From: Mycobacterium stomatepiae | Lineage (GTDB): Bacteria > Actinomycetota > Actinomycetes > Mycobacteriales > Mycobacteriaceae | Direction: 5' to 3' | Assembly: GCF_010731715.1 (NCBI RefSeq) | Contig: NZ_AP022587.1 | Span: 4,836,001 to 4,900,000 of the forward strand | Length of the DNA stretch: 64,000 nt | In this document: positions 8,507-17,623 of the stretch, one piece after another | Layout: every line of letters begins with the position of its first letter | How positions within the stretch are numbered: position 1 is the stretch's first letter | Translations under genes and position numbers: made by a program | The notes under the pieces: generated by a model | The model's database searches: none | Told to the model about the DNA's origin: nothing | What the model saw: only the letters and a program-made list of their open reading frames with translations

Positions 8507-8868
8507 AGCCCTGGCGTGCCGGGCTCGGTGCCCGTGCTCGCCACGACCATCGCGTAGTGGTCGGGATCCGTCATGTCCAGATCGAAGGTCCACGGCGGCT
8601 TGCCCGGGCCGAGATCGACGTCGACGTGCGGGGTAAACAAGTACGGGTTGTGGCTGTAATCGGCGAATTTGGCCGGCTGGTGGTCCAAGTAATAAATGTC
8701 GGTGTAGATCGAGTTCTCCGCGGTGACGGCGTACTTGACGTGATGCATCACCGGCTCGGGGTCGGCGTGGGCCCTTGGAGCGCTCACGATTGCACCGGCA
8801 CCTGCCAACGGGCCGACCACTGCCATCGCAGACCCGATGCTCAGCAGTCTCTTCGCGTTCGTTCTCAT
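8422..8868 (-). CDS. Exported MmpS-like small protein
   Basis: 148 residues from ATG 8868, preceded by GGAGGAG and overlapping the upstream hydratase stop (ATGA). An N-terminal signal or anchor helix ends near APRAHA. The exported domain has an MmpS-like pattern: VKYAVTAENSIYTDIYY, PWTF, HCVLAVDGVVVVSNGGPKG and a final cysteine. MmpS proteins support MmpL lipid exporters, but no mmpL is nearby, so this is a resemblance only. Its 3' end overlaps the convergent tetR by 85 bp. Confidence 0.7.
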   Translation of the reverse strand: MRTNAKRLLSIGSAMAVVGPLAGAGAIVSAPRAHADPEPVMHHVKYAVTAENSIYTDIYYLDHQPAKFADYSHNPYLFTPHVDVDLGPGKPPWTFDLDMTDPDHYAMVVASTGTEPGTPGLHCVLAVDGVVVVSNGGPKGVLCSLRSW

Positions 8869-9611
8869 GACGCTCCTCCGCCCGCCGCCGGCGGCTTGGC
8901 GTTTCGATTCATTACCCGCTCTGCGGCCTGCCAGTGCGCCTCGGCAACCCACAACCGTGCAAAGGATGCTATCGCCTCATCAGGCGAAACACCGCTGATT
9001 ACGCGTTTTATCTCGGCGGCCGGCTGGTGGGCGAGCGAGGCGGCAATCGCGCGCCAGCCCTCTTCGAACGAGGCGCGCGGTAACACCACGTCCACCAACC
9101 CCATTCGCTCGGCCTCGGCGGCGTCCACGGTTTTTCCGCTGCCCGCCAACAGAAGTGCTCTGCCTTTTCCGACCAGCGCCGCCAGTCTCTCCGCACCGCC
9201 CCAGGCCGGCATGATTTCCAGTGTCGCCTGGTTGAACGCGATCTTGATATCGCTTGCGGCAACCCGGATGTCGGCGGCGACGGCCACCTCGGCTCCGCCG
9301 CCGAAGGCGTGGCCGTTGAGGGCGGCGATCACTGGTGCGGGAAAGTTCGCCAGCTGGTCGCAGATGGCCCGCATCCGCTTTGCCATCGCGGTTGCTTCCT
9401 CGAGGGTCCGCAGCGCGGCGAGCTCCTTGAGGTCACCGCCGGACACGAAGGCCTTGTCCCCGGCGCCCGTGATCACCAGGGCCTGAGCGCCCGCCGCCGT
9501 GTCGAGTGCCTTCTCCAACTGGTCCATGGTGTCGAGCGCGATGGCGTTGCGCGCGTGGGGGCGATCGATGGTGAGTACCGCCAACCCGTTGTCGAGCTCC
9601 AAATCCAGCAT
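8865..9611 (-). CDS. Enoyl-CoA hydratase/isomerase family protein
   Basis: 248 residues from ATG 9611 with GAGGAGC upstream. Crotonase fold signatures are present: the oxyanion-hole strand KAFVSGGDLKELAAL and the second motif ALNGHAFGGGAEVAVAADIRVA. The canonical acid/base Glu region reads NQATLEIMPAWGGAERL. It probably acts on an acyl-CoA in lipid or side-chain breakdown. It is coupled to the MmpS-like gene and divergent from the LpqH-like gene. Confidence 0.88.
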   Translation of the reverse strand: MLDLELDNGLAVLTIDRPHARNAIALDTMDQLEKALDTAAGAQALVITGAGDKAFVSGGDLKELAALRTLEEATAMAKRMRAICDQLANFPAPVIAALNGHAFGGGAEVAVAADIRVAASDIKIAFNQATLEIMPAWGGAERLAALVGKGRALLLAGSGKTVDAAEAERMGLVDVVLPRASFEEGWRAIAASLAHQPAAEIKRVISGVSPDEAIASFARLWVAEAHWQAAERVMNRNAKPPAAGGGAS

Positions 9612-9646
9612 TCGTATTTGCTCCTCGAAGAGCCGTCGATATTGGC

Positions 9647-9665
9647 ATTCTCGTGCAGCGAGAAT
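9647..9665. promoter_or_regulatory. Candidate operator, half-site GAGAAT
   Basis: Perfect 7-bp arms ATTCTCG and CGAGAAT around TGCAG, in the divergent region between the enoyl-CoA hydratase and the lipoprotein gene. The same half-site recurs at 10192-10206. Confidence 0.45.
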
Positions 9666-9718
9666 AGCATCATCGCTGCAGGCTGAATGGTTTGTCAGCA
9701 AGGATATGAGGTGGCCCA

Positions 9719-10141
9719 GTGCAGAATGGAATCGTCGTGGCGGCCGCCGCGGTGCTCGCAGTGGCCGGCCTCGGGGCCTGCACGTCGCGACCCCCCACAC
9801 AGATCTCCGGCTCGGCATCCGTGACGGTCAACGGTGACGACGCGAATTTCCACGTCGTGCAGTGCGGGCAAATTCAGTGGACGCGCACGATCGATATCGG
9901 CGGCAAGTTTGCCGGGGCCAAGATCATCATCGACCAGGGCGCGCATCCGCCGTCGGCCGAGTCGGTGCGCATCCAAAATCTGGGCGGGTTCACCGGGATG
10001 TACGCCCGGGGCGACGGTCCCGCTGCCGACATGAGCATGACCGGGGACAAGTTCACGATCACCGGCACCGCAAACGGTTTCAAGACCGACAAGCCCAACG
10101 TAGCGGCTTCGGCGACTTTCAAAATCATCGTCACCTGCTGA
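9719..10141 (+). CDS. LpqH-like (19-kDa antigen family) lipoprotein
   Basis: 140 residues from GTG 9719. The signal peptide ends in a lipobox LGAC with Cys21 as the lipidated residue. The mature sequence matches the mycobacterial 19-kDa lipoprotein family: SGSASVTVNGDDANFHVVQC, a second cysteine pair partner at the C-terminus, and TGDKFTITGTANGF. Family members are surface-exposed lipoproteins and TLR2 agonists. It probably is a paralogue rather than lpqH itself, so no symbol is given. Confidence 0.85.
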   Translation: MQNGIVVAAAAVLAVAGLGACTSRPPTQISGSASVTVNGDDANFHVVQCGQIQWTRTIDIGGKFAGAKIIIDQGAHPPSAESVRIQNLGGFTGMYARGDGPAADMSMTGDKFTITGTANGFKTDKPNVAASATFKIIVTC

Positions 10142-10191
10142 CCCGCGAGTCGCGATCACCCCTGGGTGCAGGTTTGCCTAGCGGACTTGTA

Positions 10192-10217
10192 GAGAATATT
10201 ATTCTCGCAAATTGCGA
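10192..10217. promoter_or_regulatory. Two overlapping palindromes before amidohydrolase
   Basis: GAGAATA-T-TATTCTC (10192-10206) overlaps TCGCAA-A-TTGCGA (10205-10217), directly upstream of the AAGGAGG site of the amidohydrolase. Both are perfect. The first shares half-site GAGAAT with 9647-9665. Confidence 0.5.
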
Positions 10218-10228
10218 AGGAGGATCTC

Positions 10229-11419
10229 ATGGGCCAATTGTCTCACCGGGTCGACGTCCCGTTTCCGATTTTTGATGCCGACAATCACCTCTACGAGCCG
10301 CCGGAGGCGCTGACCAAGTTCCTGCCCAAGGAGTACAAGGACTACGTCCAGTACGTGCAGATCAACGGGCGGACCAAGATCGCGATCCGCGGCCAGATCA
10401 GCAACTACATTCCCAACCCGACCTTCGAGGTCGTCGCTCGTCCGGGTGCCTGGGAGGAGTACTTCAAGTACGGCAACCCGGATGGCAAGACCAAGCGCGA
10501 GTTGTTCGGCGAGCCGATGCGCGCAATCCCCGCGTTCTTCGAACCGGGCCCACGCCTGGAGACGATGAACGAGCTGGGCCTGGACAAGACGCTGATGTTC
10601 CCGACCCTGGCCAGCCTCCTCGAGGAGCGGCTGCGTGACGACCCGCTCGCCATCCACGTACTTGTCCACGCGCTGAACGAGTGGCTCGATGAGGTCTGGG
10701 GCTTCAACTACCAGAACCGGATCTTCACCACCCCGGTCATCACCCTGCCGATCGTCGAGAAGGCGATCGAGGAGCTCGAGTGGGCGGTCAAGCGCGGTGC
10801 CCGTGCCATCCTGGTCCGCCCGGCGCCGGTTCCCGGCTTTCGTGGCCCGCGTTCGTTCGCGGTGCCCGAGTTCGACCCGTTCTGGGAGCGGGTCGTCGAG
10901 CACGACGTACTGGTCGGCATGCACTCGAGCGACAGCGGCTACTCCCGGTACACCTCCGAATGGGACGGTGCCGACCAGGAGATGCTGCCGTTCCAGACCA
11001 ACGCGATGGGCATCCTCAATGAGTGGCGGCCGATCCAGGACTCGGTGGGGTCGTGGGTGATTCACGGCGCGCTCTACCGCCACCCGAAGCTGAAGGTCGC
11101 GATCGTGGAGGCCGGTTCGAAGTGGATGACCCCGCTGTTGGACGGCCTGGCCGAGGTCTTCCGCAAGGCCCCGGAGGCTTTCCCGAGCGATCCGGTCGAG
11201 ATGGTCAAGAGCCGCATTCACGTCAGCCCGTTCTTCGAGGACGGCATCGACGATTTGGTCAACCTCGTCGGTGTGGATCAGGTGCTGTACGGCTCGGATT
11301 GGCCGCATCCCGAGGGGCTGGCTGAGCCGACCTATTACATCGAGGCGCTGTCGCACCTGTCGGCCGACGACCAGGCGAAGATCATGGGCGGCAACCTCGC
11401 TCGACTCGTCACGGTGTAG
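10229..11419 (+). CDS. Amidohydrolase family 2 (metal-dependent hydrolase/decarboxylase)
   Basis: 396 residues from ATG 10229 with a strong AAGGAGG site. The amidohydrolase_2 (TIM-barrel) landmarks are the N-terminal metal motif FDADNHLYEP, a mid-protein His (VGMHSSDSGYSRY) and the C-terminal GSDWPHPEG with the metal-binding Asp. Members catalyse hydrolysis or decarboxylation of carboxylates, often in degradation of aromatic or steroid-like compounds. It precedes a FadD-type ligase by about 50 bp, and an operon is likely. Confidence 0.9.
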   Translation: MGQLSHRVDVPFPIFDADNHLYEPPEALTKFLPKEYKDYVQYVQINGRTKIAIRGQISNYIPNPTFEVVARPGAWEEYFKYGNPDGKTKRELFGEPMRAIPAFFEPGPRLETMNELGLDKTLMFPTLASLLEERLRDDPLAIHVLVHALNEWLDEVWGFNYQNRIFTTPVITLPIVEKAIEELEWAVKRGARAILVRPAPVPGFRGPRSFAVPEFDPFWERVVEHDVLVGMHSSDSGYSRYTSEWDGADQEMLPFQTNAMGILNEWRPIQDSVGSWVIHGALYRHPKLKVAIVEAGSKWMTPLLDGLAEVFRKAPEAFPSDPVEMVKSRIHVSPFFEDGIDDLVNLVGVDQVLYGSDWPHPEGLAEPTYYIEALSHLSADDQAKIMGGNLARLVTV

Positions 11420-11504
11420 CGCCCGGTGACGATGCAGACCGCGCTGCGGTCTGAGGAGGAGGCGGGCAATCAGGCCTGAGCCAACCTGGCAGACCATCCC
11501 CGAG

Positions 11505-12908
11505 ATGGTCTTGAGCGCGGCGGACCGCTTTGGCGATGCCGAAGCCGTCGTAGACGGTCCGCTGCGCTTGACATTCGCTCAAGTTGTCGAGCGAATCCGT
11601 TGTGCCGCAGGTGCATTCGCTGAGTTCGGGGTTGGCAAGGGCGACCGAGTCGCCGTCTGGGCACCCAACTCGGCGGAGTGGATCGTCGCGGCGTTCGGGC
11701 TACTCACCGCCGGCGGTGTGCTGGTGCCGGTCAACACGCGGTTCAAGACGGAGGAAGCGGGCGACATCATCGCGCGCAGTGGCGTCAAAGCCGTCCTGGT
11801 GCAGAAGGGATTTCTGGGCCAGGACTACACCGCACCCGCGGGGACTCCTGTCATCGATCTGAAGTCCGATTTCCTTTCCAGCGGTGCGCCGTTCGAGCGT
11901 GACGTCAACGGCAGCGATATCTCGGACATCATCTTCACCTCGGGCACGACCGGGCGCCCGAAGGGTGCGATGATGAATCATCGCCAAACGCTGAGGATGT
12001 ACGAGGAGTGGGCGACGCTCGCGGATCTGCGCGAGGGTGACCGCTACTTGCAGATCAACCCGTACTTCCACACCTTCGGCCTGAAGGCGGGACTGGTCAC
12101 GTCCTTTCTGCGCGGCGCGACGATGCTGCCGGTCGCGGTGTTCGATGTCGACACCGTCGTGGATCTTATTGCACGCGAGCATATTACGATGCTTCCCGGG
12201 CCGCCGACGTTGTACCACTCGCTGCTGACGGTCGCCGACAAGTCGAAGCTGTCGACGTTGCGGGCCGGCGTCACCGGTGCCGCCGACATCCCGGTCGAGC
12301 TGGTCCGTCGCATCCATGACGAGCTGCCGTTCCAGACGCTGATGACCGGTTACGGGCTCACCGAGGCCGGCAACGTCACCCTGTCGCTGCCCGGCGATTC
12401 GTTCGAGCACGTCGCCACTACCGCGGGTGTGCCGTGCGACGGGGTCGAGGTGCGCATCGCCGACGACGGCGAGGTGCTGGTCCGCGGCTACGGTGTGATG
12501 CAGGGCTACCTGGACGACCCCGCCGCCACGGCGCAGGCGATCGACGGCGACGGCTGGCTGCACACCGGAGACCTGGGCAGCTTCACCGAGACCGGTCGAC
12601 TGCGCATCGTCGGGCGCAAGAAGGACATGTTCATCGTCGGCGGTTTCAACGCCTATCCCGCCGAGATCGAGGGTTTCCTGCTCAATCACCCGGCAGTCGC
12701 GCAGGCGGCGGTGATCGGCGTCCCCGACGACCGGATGGGCCAGGTGGGCAAAGCGTTTGTGGTCCGCAAAGGCGATGTCACCGCCGACGAGTTGATCGGC
12801 TGGTGCCGTGACCGCATGGCGGGATTCAAGGTCCCGCGCGGGGTACAGTTCCTTGATTCACTTCCACTCAACGCGACCGGGAAAGTGGTCAAGGACCAAC
12901 TTCGATGA
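11505..12908 (+). CDS. Acyl-CoA synthetase (FadD type); probable ATC start at 11469
   Basis: 467 residues from ATG 11505, the first standard start. That ATG has no ribosome-binding site. Upstream the frame is open, and AGGAGGAGG (11454-11462) precedes an in-frame ATC at 11469 that would add 12 residues (RPEPTWQTIPE). ANL-family motifs: P-loop TSGTTGRPKG, A5 TGYGLTEAGN, A7 LHTGD, and A10 LNATGKVVKDQL with the catalytic Lys. It activates a carboxylate to acyl-CoA and resembles FadD3-type ligases. It overlaps the next gene by ATGA. Confidence 0.88.
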   Translation: MVLSAADRFGDAEAVVDGPLRLTFAQVVERIRCAAGAFAEFGVGKGDRVAVWAPNSAEWIVAAFGLLTAGGVLVPVNTRFKTEEAGDIIARSGVKAVLVQKGFLGQDYTAPAGTPVIDLKSDFLSSGAPFERDVNGSDISDIIFTSGTTGRPKGAMMNHRQTLRMYEEWATLADLREGDRYLQINPYFHTFGLKAGLVTSFLRGATMLPVAVFDVDTVVDLIAREHITMLPGPPTLYHSLLTVADKSKLSTLRAGVTGAADIPVELVRRIHDELPFQTLMTGYGLTEAGNVTLSLPGDSFEHVATTAGVPCDGVEVRIADDGEVLVRGYGVMQGYLDDPAATAQAIDGDGWLHTGDLGSFTETGRLRIVGRKKDMFIVGGFNAYPAEIEGFLLNHPAVAQAAVIGVPDDRMGQVGKAFVVRKGDVTADELIGWCRDRMAGFKVPRGVQFLDSLPLNATGKVVKDQLR

Positions 12909-13527
12909 CTAACGGCGACATTCACTCGATGGTGATTGCGTCGGACTATCGCGTGCCCGATCCGAGCCGGGTGTGGCCACTGCTCGAACACAACAGAGCG
13001 GCGCTCTCCGACATCGGCGCGCATCACGTTCTGGTCATACCTCAACGCACGACTACGGCCGGGTCCTGGTGATGATCGGTGTGCACAGTCGTGAGCCGAT
13101 CGTGGAGTTGCTGCGATCGCGGGTCTTCTTCGACTGGTTCGACGAGGCGGGCGTCGAGGACATCCCCGCGGTCTTCGCCGGCGAGATCATCGACAGATTC
13201 ACTCCGGCGTCCGCGTCGACCCCAGAAGTCCCCGGGGTCGTGGTGGCCGCCATCGCGTCGGTCGACGATGTGTCGGCGCTGACCGCCGATGTCGGCTCGG
13301 CGATCGACAGGTTCGCTGCGGCCGGCATCCGAAAGACATGGATATTCCGGGCTTTTGACGACGACCACGAGGTATTGATCCTGCAGGAATTTCCCGATGA
13401 ACTAAGCGCGCGGCGGTGGATCGATCACCCCGACGCCGCCGCCCAATGGATGTCCGCCGCGGGCGAGGGTCCCTACCCACCGCTGTTCGTCGGCCAGTTC
13501 TCCAACATCATGCGTATCGAGGGATAA
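12905..13527 (+). pseudogene. Conserved FadD-coupled protein, frameshifted
   Basis: An ATG at 12905 overlaps the FadD stop (ATGA), so a coupled gene starts here. Its frame reads MTNGDIHSMVIASDYRVPD and on to GAHHVLV, then turns to an early stop. From about 13037 the neighbouring frame continues with TSTHDYGRVLVMIGVHSREP to a stop at 13527. Joining them with one missing base near 13037-13040 gives one coherent protein of about 207 residues. Without the repair, a shorter product might start at an internal codon. Function unknown; context suggests acyl-CoA metabolism. Confidence 0.7.
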
Positions 13528-13543
13528 GCGAGTCGACCGCGCG

Positions 13544-13774
13544 ATGTTCGTGTGCCTGTGTAACGGCGTCACCAGCCACACGGTGACCGACGTGGTCCGG
13601 GCCGGGGCATCGACGACCAAAGCCGTGGCCCACGCCTGCGGGGCCGGGGCGGACTGCGGTCGGTGTCGCCGCACCATTCAGGCGATACTCAAATCATCGA
13701 CGCCCGGGCCGGAGCCCGAGTCAGCGACGCCTACTGCCATCCGGCGACATGGGTTGCACGAGTTCGACCAGTAG
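13544..13774 (+). CDS. Bacterioferritin-associated-ferredoxin-like [2Fe-2S] protein
   Basis: 76 residues. The cysteines C4, C6, C38 and C41 give the exact Bfd spacing C-x-C-x31-C-x2-C for a [2Fe-2S] cluster. Bfd reduces bacterioferritin to release iron, but no bacterioferritin gene is in the window. The C-terminal 25 residues are Pro/Glu-rich and overlap the convergent kdc gene by 54 bp. Confidence 0.85.
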   Translation: MFVCLCNGVTSHTVTDVVRAGASTTKAVAHACGAGADCGRCRRTIQAILKSSTPGPEPESATPTAIRRHGLHEFDQ

Positions 13775-15436
13775 CGGCGGAATCTCCATGCGGGGCAAGA
13801 CAACCTCGACGAGCACCATGCGATCCTGATGGCCCGCGGCCGCGGTCAGCGCGTCGTCGAGCTCGCCGTAGGTTTGCGCGCGGTAGGCGAGGTGATTGGC
13901 TACACCCAGTGCGTTGGGGATGTCGGTCCAACTCCAGCTGGCGATGTCGTTGTAGGGCGCGGTCTCTCCGTGGATAGCCCGTTCGACCGTGTAGCCGTCG
14001 TTGTTGACGACCACGATCACCGGGGAGAGTCCTTCGCGAAAGAAAGACCCGAGTTCCTGGACGGTCAGTTGCGCGGCGCCGTCACCGATCAGCAGCACCG
14101 TCCTTCGGTCCGGATGGGCGACCGCCGCGCCAAGCGCCGCGGGCAGCGTGTAACCGATTGAGCCCCAAAGGGGTTGGCCGATGAACGTGACCCCCTTGGG
14201 CAACCGGTGGTCGGCCATCCCGTAGAAGGACGTCCCTTGGTCGGCGAGCACCACGTTTCCAGGCGTGAGCGCGTCGCACAGTCGGTCCCAAACCATCTCC
14301 TGGGTCAGAGGCTGATCGCGCGCGGGCGCTTGGGCCCCGACTGCGGGCTGTCGGTCCGCTGCCGAACTGACCGGTGGCGAACTGATTCCGCGCCCGGTCA
14401 GGATCTCGGCGAGCGCCCCGAGCGCGGCGCCCATTTCCAGCGGCGCGAACACCTCGCCGGCCACACTGCTCTGATACTGCCCGACGTCGATGGTCCGGGT
14501 CGCGTCGATGTGCTGGCTGAAGAAGCCGCTGACCATGTCGGTGAACACGACGCCGGCGGTGACCAACACCGGCGCGTCTTCGATCGCCGCACGCACCTGC
14601 GGCGCGCTGGCCGCACCCGCGTAGATCCCCAGGAAGTTCGGTGAGCTCTCGTCGAGCAGGCTCTTTCCCCACATCAGCGTGGCGTAGGGCACCACGTCGG
14701 CGGTCAGCAATGCCTCGAGCTCTTTGACCGCCTGCAGCCGATGCACCAGCAGGTCCGCCAGCACCGTCAACCGGTTGTCGCCGATAAGTTCGCGGGCCGC
14801 CTCGACGAACATTGACAGCGCACGCGGGCTGGTACCGCCGGTGTAGCGGGGCAGCGGCGCTTCGGGGGGTTCGGTGGGGAAGCGCGCCACATCGGTGGAC
14901 AGCAGTATGTAGCCTGGCCGCTTCTGCTCACGCACCTCGGACAGCACCCGATCGATCTCCCGGCGCGCCGTCGCCGGCATGAGATTGGCTTGCGCACAGG
15001 TGATTTCGCGGCTGATCCGGAAAAAATGCTCGAAGTCGCCGTCGCCGAGCGAATGGTGCAACGCCCGCCGGGTTCCCTGGGCGTCCTTGGAGGGGCCGCC
15101 GACGATATGCACGACTGGCACATGCTCGGCGAAGCTGCCGGCGATCGCATTGGTCGCCGAGAGCTCACCCACGCCGAATGTCGTTACCACAGCTGCCATT
15201 CCGCGCAGCCGTCCGTAGCCGTCGGCGGCATAGCCGGCGTTCAACTCGTTGGCGTTGCCCACCCAGCGAATTCTCGGGTGCGCGACGATGTGGTCAAGGA
15301 ATTCCAGGTTGTAGTCGCCGGGGACGCCGAAGATCTCGGAGACGCCAAGCTCGGCGAGACGGTCCAACAGAAAGTCACCGATGGTGTAGGCGGACTCCGC
15401 GGGGCTGGCCCCGGCGTCGGGCGTGGTAGCAGTCAC
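13721..15436 (-). CDS. kdc: Thiamine-diphosphate-dependent alpha-keto-acid decarboxylase
   Basis: 571 residues in the three-domain pyruvate-decarboxylase layout. The N-terminal Pyr domain has the cofactor-activating Glu ([17 protein letters not shown]). The C-terminal PP domain has the ThDP/Mg motif from GDGAAQ to NNDGYT. It decarboxylates branched-chain or aromatic 2-keto acids to aldehydes. Position beside the SRPBCC-far-SRPBCC set matches M. tuberculosis Rv0853c (kdc/pdc). A poorly conserved linker near residue 350 is Pro/Ala-rich. Confidence 0.9.
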   Translation of the reverse strand: MTATTPDAGASPAESAYTIGDFLLDRLAELGVSEIFGVPGDYNLEFLDHIVAHPRIRWVGNANELNAGYAADGYGRLRGMAAVVTTFGVGELSATNAIAGSFAEHVPVVHIVGGPSKDAQGTRRALHHSLGDGDFEHFFRISREITCAQANLMPATARREIDRVLSEVREQKRPGYILLSTDVARFPTEPPEAPLPRYTGGTSPRALSMFVEAARELIGDNRLTVLADLLVHRLQAVKELEALLTADVVPYATLMWGKSLLDESSPNFLGIYAGAASAPQVRAAIEDAPVLVTAGVVFTDMVSGFFSQHIDATRTIDVGQYQSSVAGEVFAPLEMGAALGALAEILTGRGISSPPVSSAADRQPAVGAQAPARDQPLTQEMVWDRLCDALTPGNVVLADQGTSFYGMADHRLPKGVTFIGQPLWGSIGYTLPAALGAAVAHPDRRTVLLIGDGAAQLTVQELGSFFREGLSPVIVVVNNDGYTVERAIHGETAPYNDIASWSWTDIPNALGVANHLAYRAQTYGELDDALTAAAGHQDRMVLVEVVLPRMEIPPLLVELVQPMSPDGSRRR

Positions 15437-15501
15437 GAAGTCGACGGTACGCTCGGTCGAATTCGCTCCCGGCCGGACGCCGCTTCGCTATCGTGCGGGC
15501 C

Positions 15502-15945
15502 ATGGCGATCAAGGAAACCCGCGAAGTTGTTATCGAAGCCAGCCCCGAAGAGATCATCGACGTCATCGCCGATCTCGAGTCGGCTCCCGAATGGTCACCG
15601 CCTCATCAGAGCGTTGAGATTCTCGAGCGGGACGCCGACGGACGGCCCGCCAAGGTCAAGATGAAAGTCAAAGCCGCGGGTATCACCGACGAGCAGGTGA
15701 TCGCTTACACCTGGGGCGATAACGAGGTGAGCTGGACGCTGGTCAGCTCCGGTCAGCAGCGCTCACAGGATGCGTCCTACACCCTGATACCCGACGGCGA
15801 CGCCACGAAAGTCAAGTTCCAGCTCAGCGTCGATCCGGTGGTGCCACTACCCGGGTTCGTATTGAAGCGCGCCATCAAGGGCACGGTCGACACCGGGACC
15901 GAGGGCCTGCGCAAGCGGGTGCTGCAGGTGAAGAAGGGTAGGTAG
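15502..15945 (+). CDS. SRPBCC (START-like) protein, Rv0854 type
   Basis: 147 residues from ATG 15502 (an in-frame GTG at 15493 is less likely). Polyketide-cyclase/SRPBCC fold: IEASPEEIIDVIADLESAPEWSP at the start and a C-terminal helix (FVLKRAIKGTVDTGTEGLRK). The fold forms a hydrophobic pocket for lipids or polyketides. It is one of three relatives at 15.5-18.1 kb surrounding the racemase gene, and matches Rv0854 in order and length. Confidence 0.85.
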   Translation: MAIKETREVVIEASPEEIIDVIADLESAPEWSPPHQSVEILERDADGRPAKVKMKVKAAGITDEQVIAYTWGDNEVSWTLVSSGQQRSQDASYTLIPDGDATKVKFQLSVDPVVPLPGFVLKRAIKGTVDTGTEGLRKRVLQVKKGR

Positions 15946-15949
15946 CCCT

Positions 15950-17083
15950 GTGACCGGCGCAGGGCCGTTGGCCGGGGTCAAAGTCATCGAACTCGGCGGC
16001 ATCGGACCCGGGCCGCACGCGGGGATGGTGCTCGCCGACCTGGGTGCCGACGTGGTGCGGGTGCGCCGACCCGGCGGCGTGGCGATCGCAAGCGCGGCGA
16101 AGCCGGGCGAGGCGGGTCGCCACGAAGCAGTTCCGACGATGCCGGCCGAGGACCGCGACCTGTTGCACCGGGGCAAGCGGATCGTGGACCTGGACGTCAA
16201 GACGCGGCCGGGGGCGCTGCTGGAGCTGGCCGCCAAAGCCGATGTGCTGCTCGACTGCTTCCGGCCGGGCACCTGCGAGCGACTCGGCATCGGACCCGAC
16301 GACTGTGCGGCGGTCAACCCGCGGCTGATCTACGCCCGGATCACCGGCTGGGGGCAAGACGGACCGCTGGCCCCGACCGCGGGGCACGACATCAACTACC
16401 TGTCGCGGACCGGCGCGTTGTCGGCGTTGGGCTACGCCGACCGGCCGCCGATGCCGCCGCTGAACCTGGTCGCCGATTTCGGCGGCGGTTCGATGCTGGT
16501 GCTTCTCGGCATCGCCGCCGCGCTCTACGAGCGGGAACGGTCGGGCCGGGGACAGGTGATCGACGCGGCGATGGTCGACGGGGTCAGTGTGCTCGCGCAA
16601 ATGATGTGGACCATGAAGGGAATTGGCAGCCTGCGCGACAAGCGCGAATCGTTTCTGCTCGACGGCGGCGCCCCGTTCTACCGGTGCTATGAGACCTCCG
16701 ACGGCGGGTACATGGCGGTCGGCGCGATCGAGCCGCAGTTCTTCGCGGCATTGTTGCGCGGGCTCGGTCTGTCGCCCGACGACGTACCGGGTCAGCTGGA
16801 AGCCGGTTCCTACCAACAGATGTACGAGGTCTTCGCGCAGCGGTTCGCCAGCCGGACGCGCGACGAGTGGACCCAGGTTTTCGCCGGCACCGACGCCTGT
16901 GTCACGCCGGTGCTCACCTGGAGCGAGGCTGCCACCGATGACCATCTGAACGCGCGGTCGACGGTTATCACCGCCCACGGCGTCGAGCAGGCCGCGCCCG
17001 CTCCGCGTTTCTCCCGCACACCGGCCGGGCCGGTCGGGCCGCCACCGGCCGCCACCACGCCGTTCGACGAAATCAACTGGTAG
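15950..17083 (+). CDS. far: CoA-transferase family III / alpha-methylacyl-CoA racemase-like
   Basis: 377 residues from GTG 15950, 4 bp after the SRPBCC gene. The CaiB/BaiF fold start is GVKVIELGGIGPGPHAGMVLADLGADVVRV. Residues aligned with the racemase active site are visible: His in TAGHDINYLSRTG, Asp in LVADFGGG, and Glu in GAIEPQF. Alpha-methylacyl-CoA racemases prepare 2-methyl-branched acyl-CoAs for beta-oxidation. Position matches Rv0855 (far). Confidence 0.88.
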   Translation: MTGAGPLAGVKVIELGGIGPGPHAGMVLADLGADVVRVRRPGGVAIASAAKPGEAGRHEAVPTMPAEDRDLLHRGKRIVDLDVKTRPGALLELAAKADVLLDCFRPGTCERLGIGPDDCAAVNPRLIYARITGWGQDGPLAPTAGHDINYLSRTGALSALGYADRPPMPPLNLVADFGGGSMLVLLGIAAALYERERSGRGQVIDAAMVDGVSVLAQMMWTMKGIGSLRDKRESFLLDGGAPFYRCYETSDGGYMAVGAIEPQFFAALLRGLGLSPDDVPGQLEAGSYQQMYEVFAQRFASRTRDEWTQVFAGTDACVTPVLTWSEAATDDHLNARSTVITAHGVEQAAPAPRFSRTPAGPVGPPPAATTPFDEINW

Positions 17084-17141
17084 CAAATTACTTATTCCGA
17101 ACACGTCCCGCGCCCGGGACGGGGTTGCTAGGTTGAGTTCA

Positions 17142-17594
17142 GTGGCTGTAAAGGCATCGCGTGAATTCATTGTTGATGCGCCGCTCGACGTGGTCATGGG
17201 GGCGCTCGAGGATGTCAACGTGCTGGAATCCTGGTCGCCGCTGCATAAGCGGATAGAAGTAATCGACCGCTATGCGGACGGCCGCGCCCACCATGTGAAG
17301 ACCACGATTCGGATTTTTGGCCTCGTGGACAAGGAGGTCCTGGAATATCACTGGGGCCCGGACTGGGTGGTGTACGACGTGAAAGGAACCGCACAGCAGC
17401 ACGGCCAGCATGTCGAGTACAACCTGAAACCCGAAGGCGTCGACAAGACCCGGGTGCGCTTCGATATCACCGTCGAACCGGCGGGGCCCTTTCCCGGATT
17501 CGTCGTCCGGCGTGCAATGGAGAAAATTCTCGACGCCTCGGAGAAGGGGCTGCGGAATCTGGTTACGCGCGGCGGTTCGCATACGGCAACGTAA
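17142..17594 (+). CDS. SRPBCC protein, Rv0856 type
   Basis: 150 residues from GTG 17142 (a TTG at 17133 is in frame and less likely). SRPBCC fold with FIVDAPLDVVMGALEDVNVLESWSP... split here as FIVDAPLDVVMGALEDVN and LESWSPLHKR, and a closing helix VVRRAMEKILDASEKGLR. It is about half identical by eye to the next gene, so the pair is a tandem duplication. A hydrophobic ligand is expected but unknown. Confidence 0.83.
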   Translation: MAVKASREFIVDAPLDVVMGALEDVNVLESWSPLHKRIEVIDRYADGRAHHVKTTIRIFGLVDKEVLEYHWGPDWVVYDVKGTAQQHGQHVEYNLKPEGVDKTRVRFDITVEPAGPFPGFVVRRAMEKILDASEKGLRNLVTRGGSHTAT

Positions 17595-17623
17595 TTCTGC
17601 GTCTATTGCTAATTTGGTAGGCA

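Noticed and set aside
10199..11497. A 432-residue minus-strand frame opposite the amidohydrolase
   Set aside because: Same type of antisense artefact; the plus-strand gene has clear motifs and a strong ribosome-binding site.
11700..12689. A 329-residue minus-strand frame opposite FadD
   Set aside because: Antisense shadow without protein-like composition.
15875..17218. A 447-residue minus-strand frame opposite the racemase gene
   Set aside because: No domain or ribosome-binding site; the plus strand encodes a clear family III CoA-transferase.
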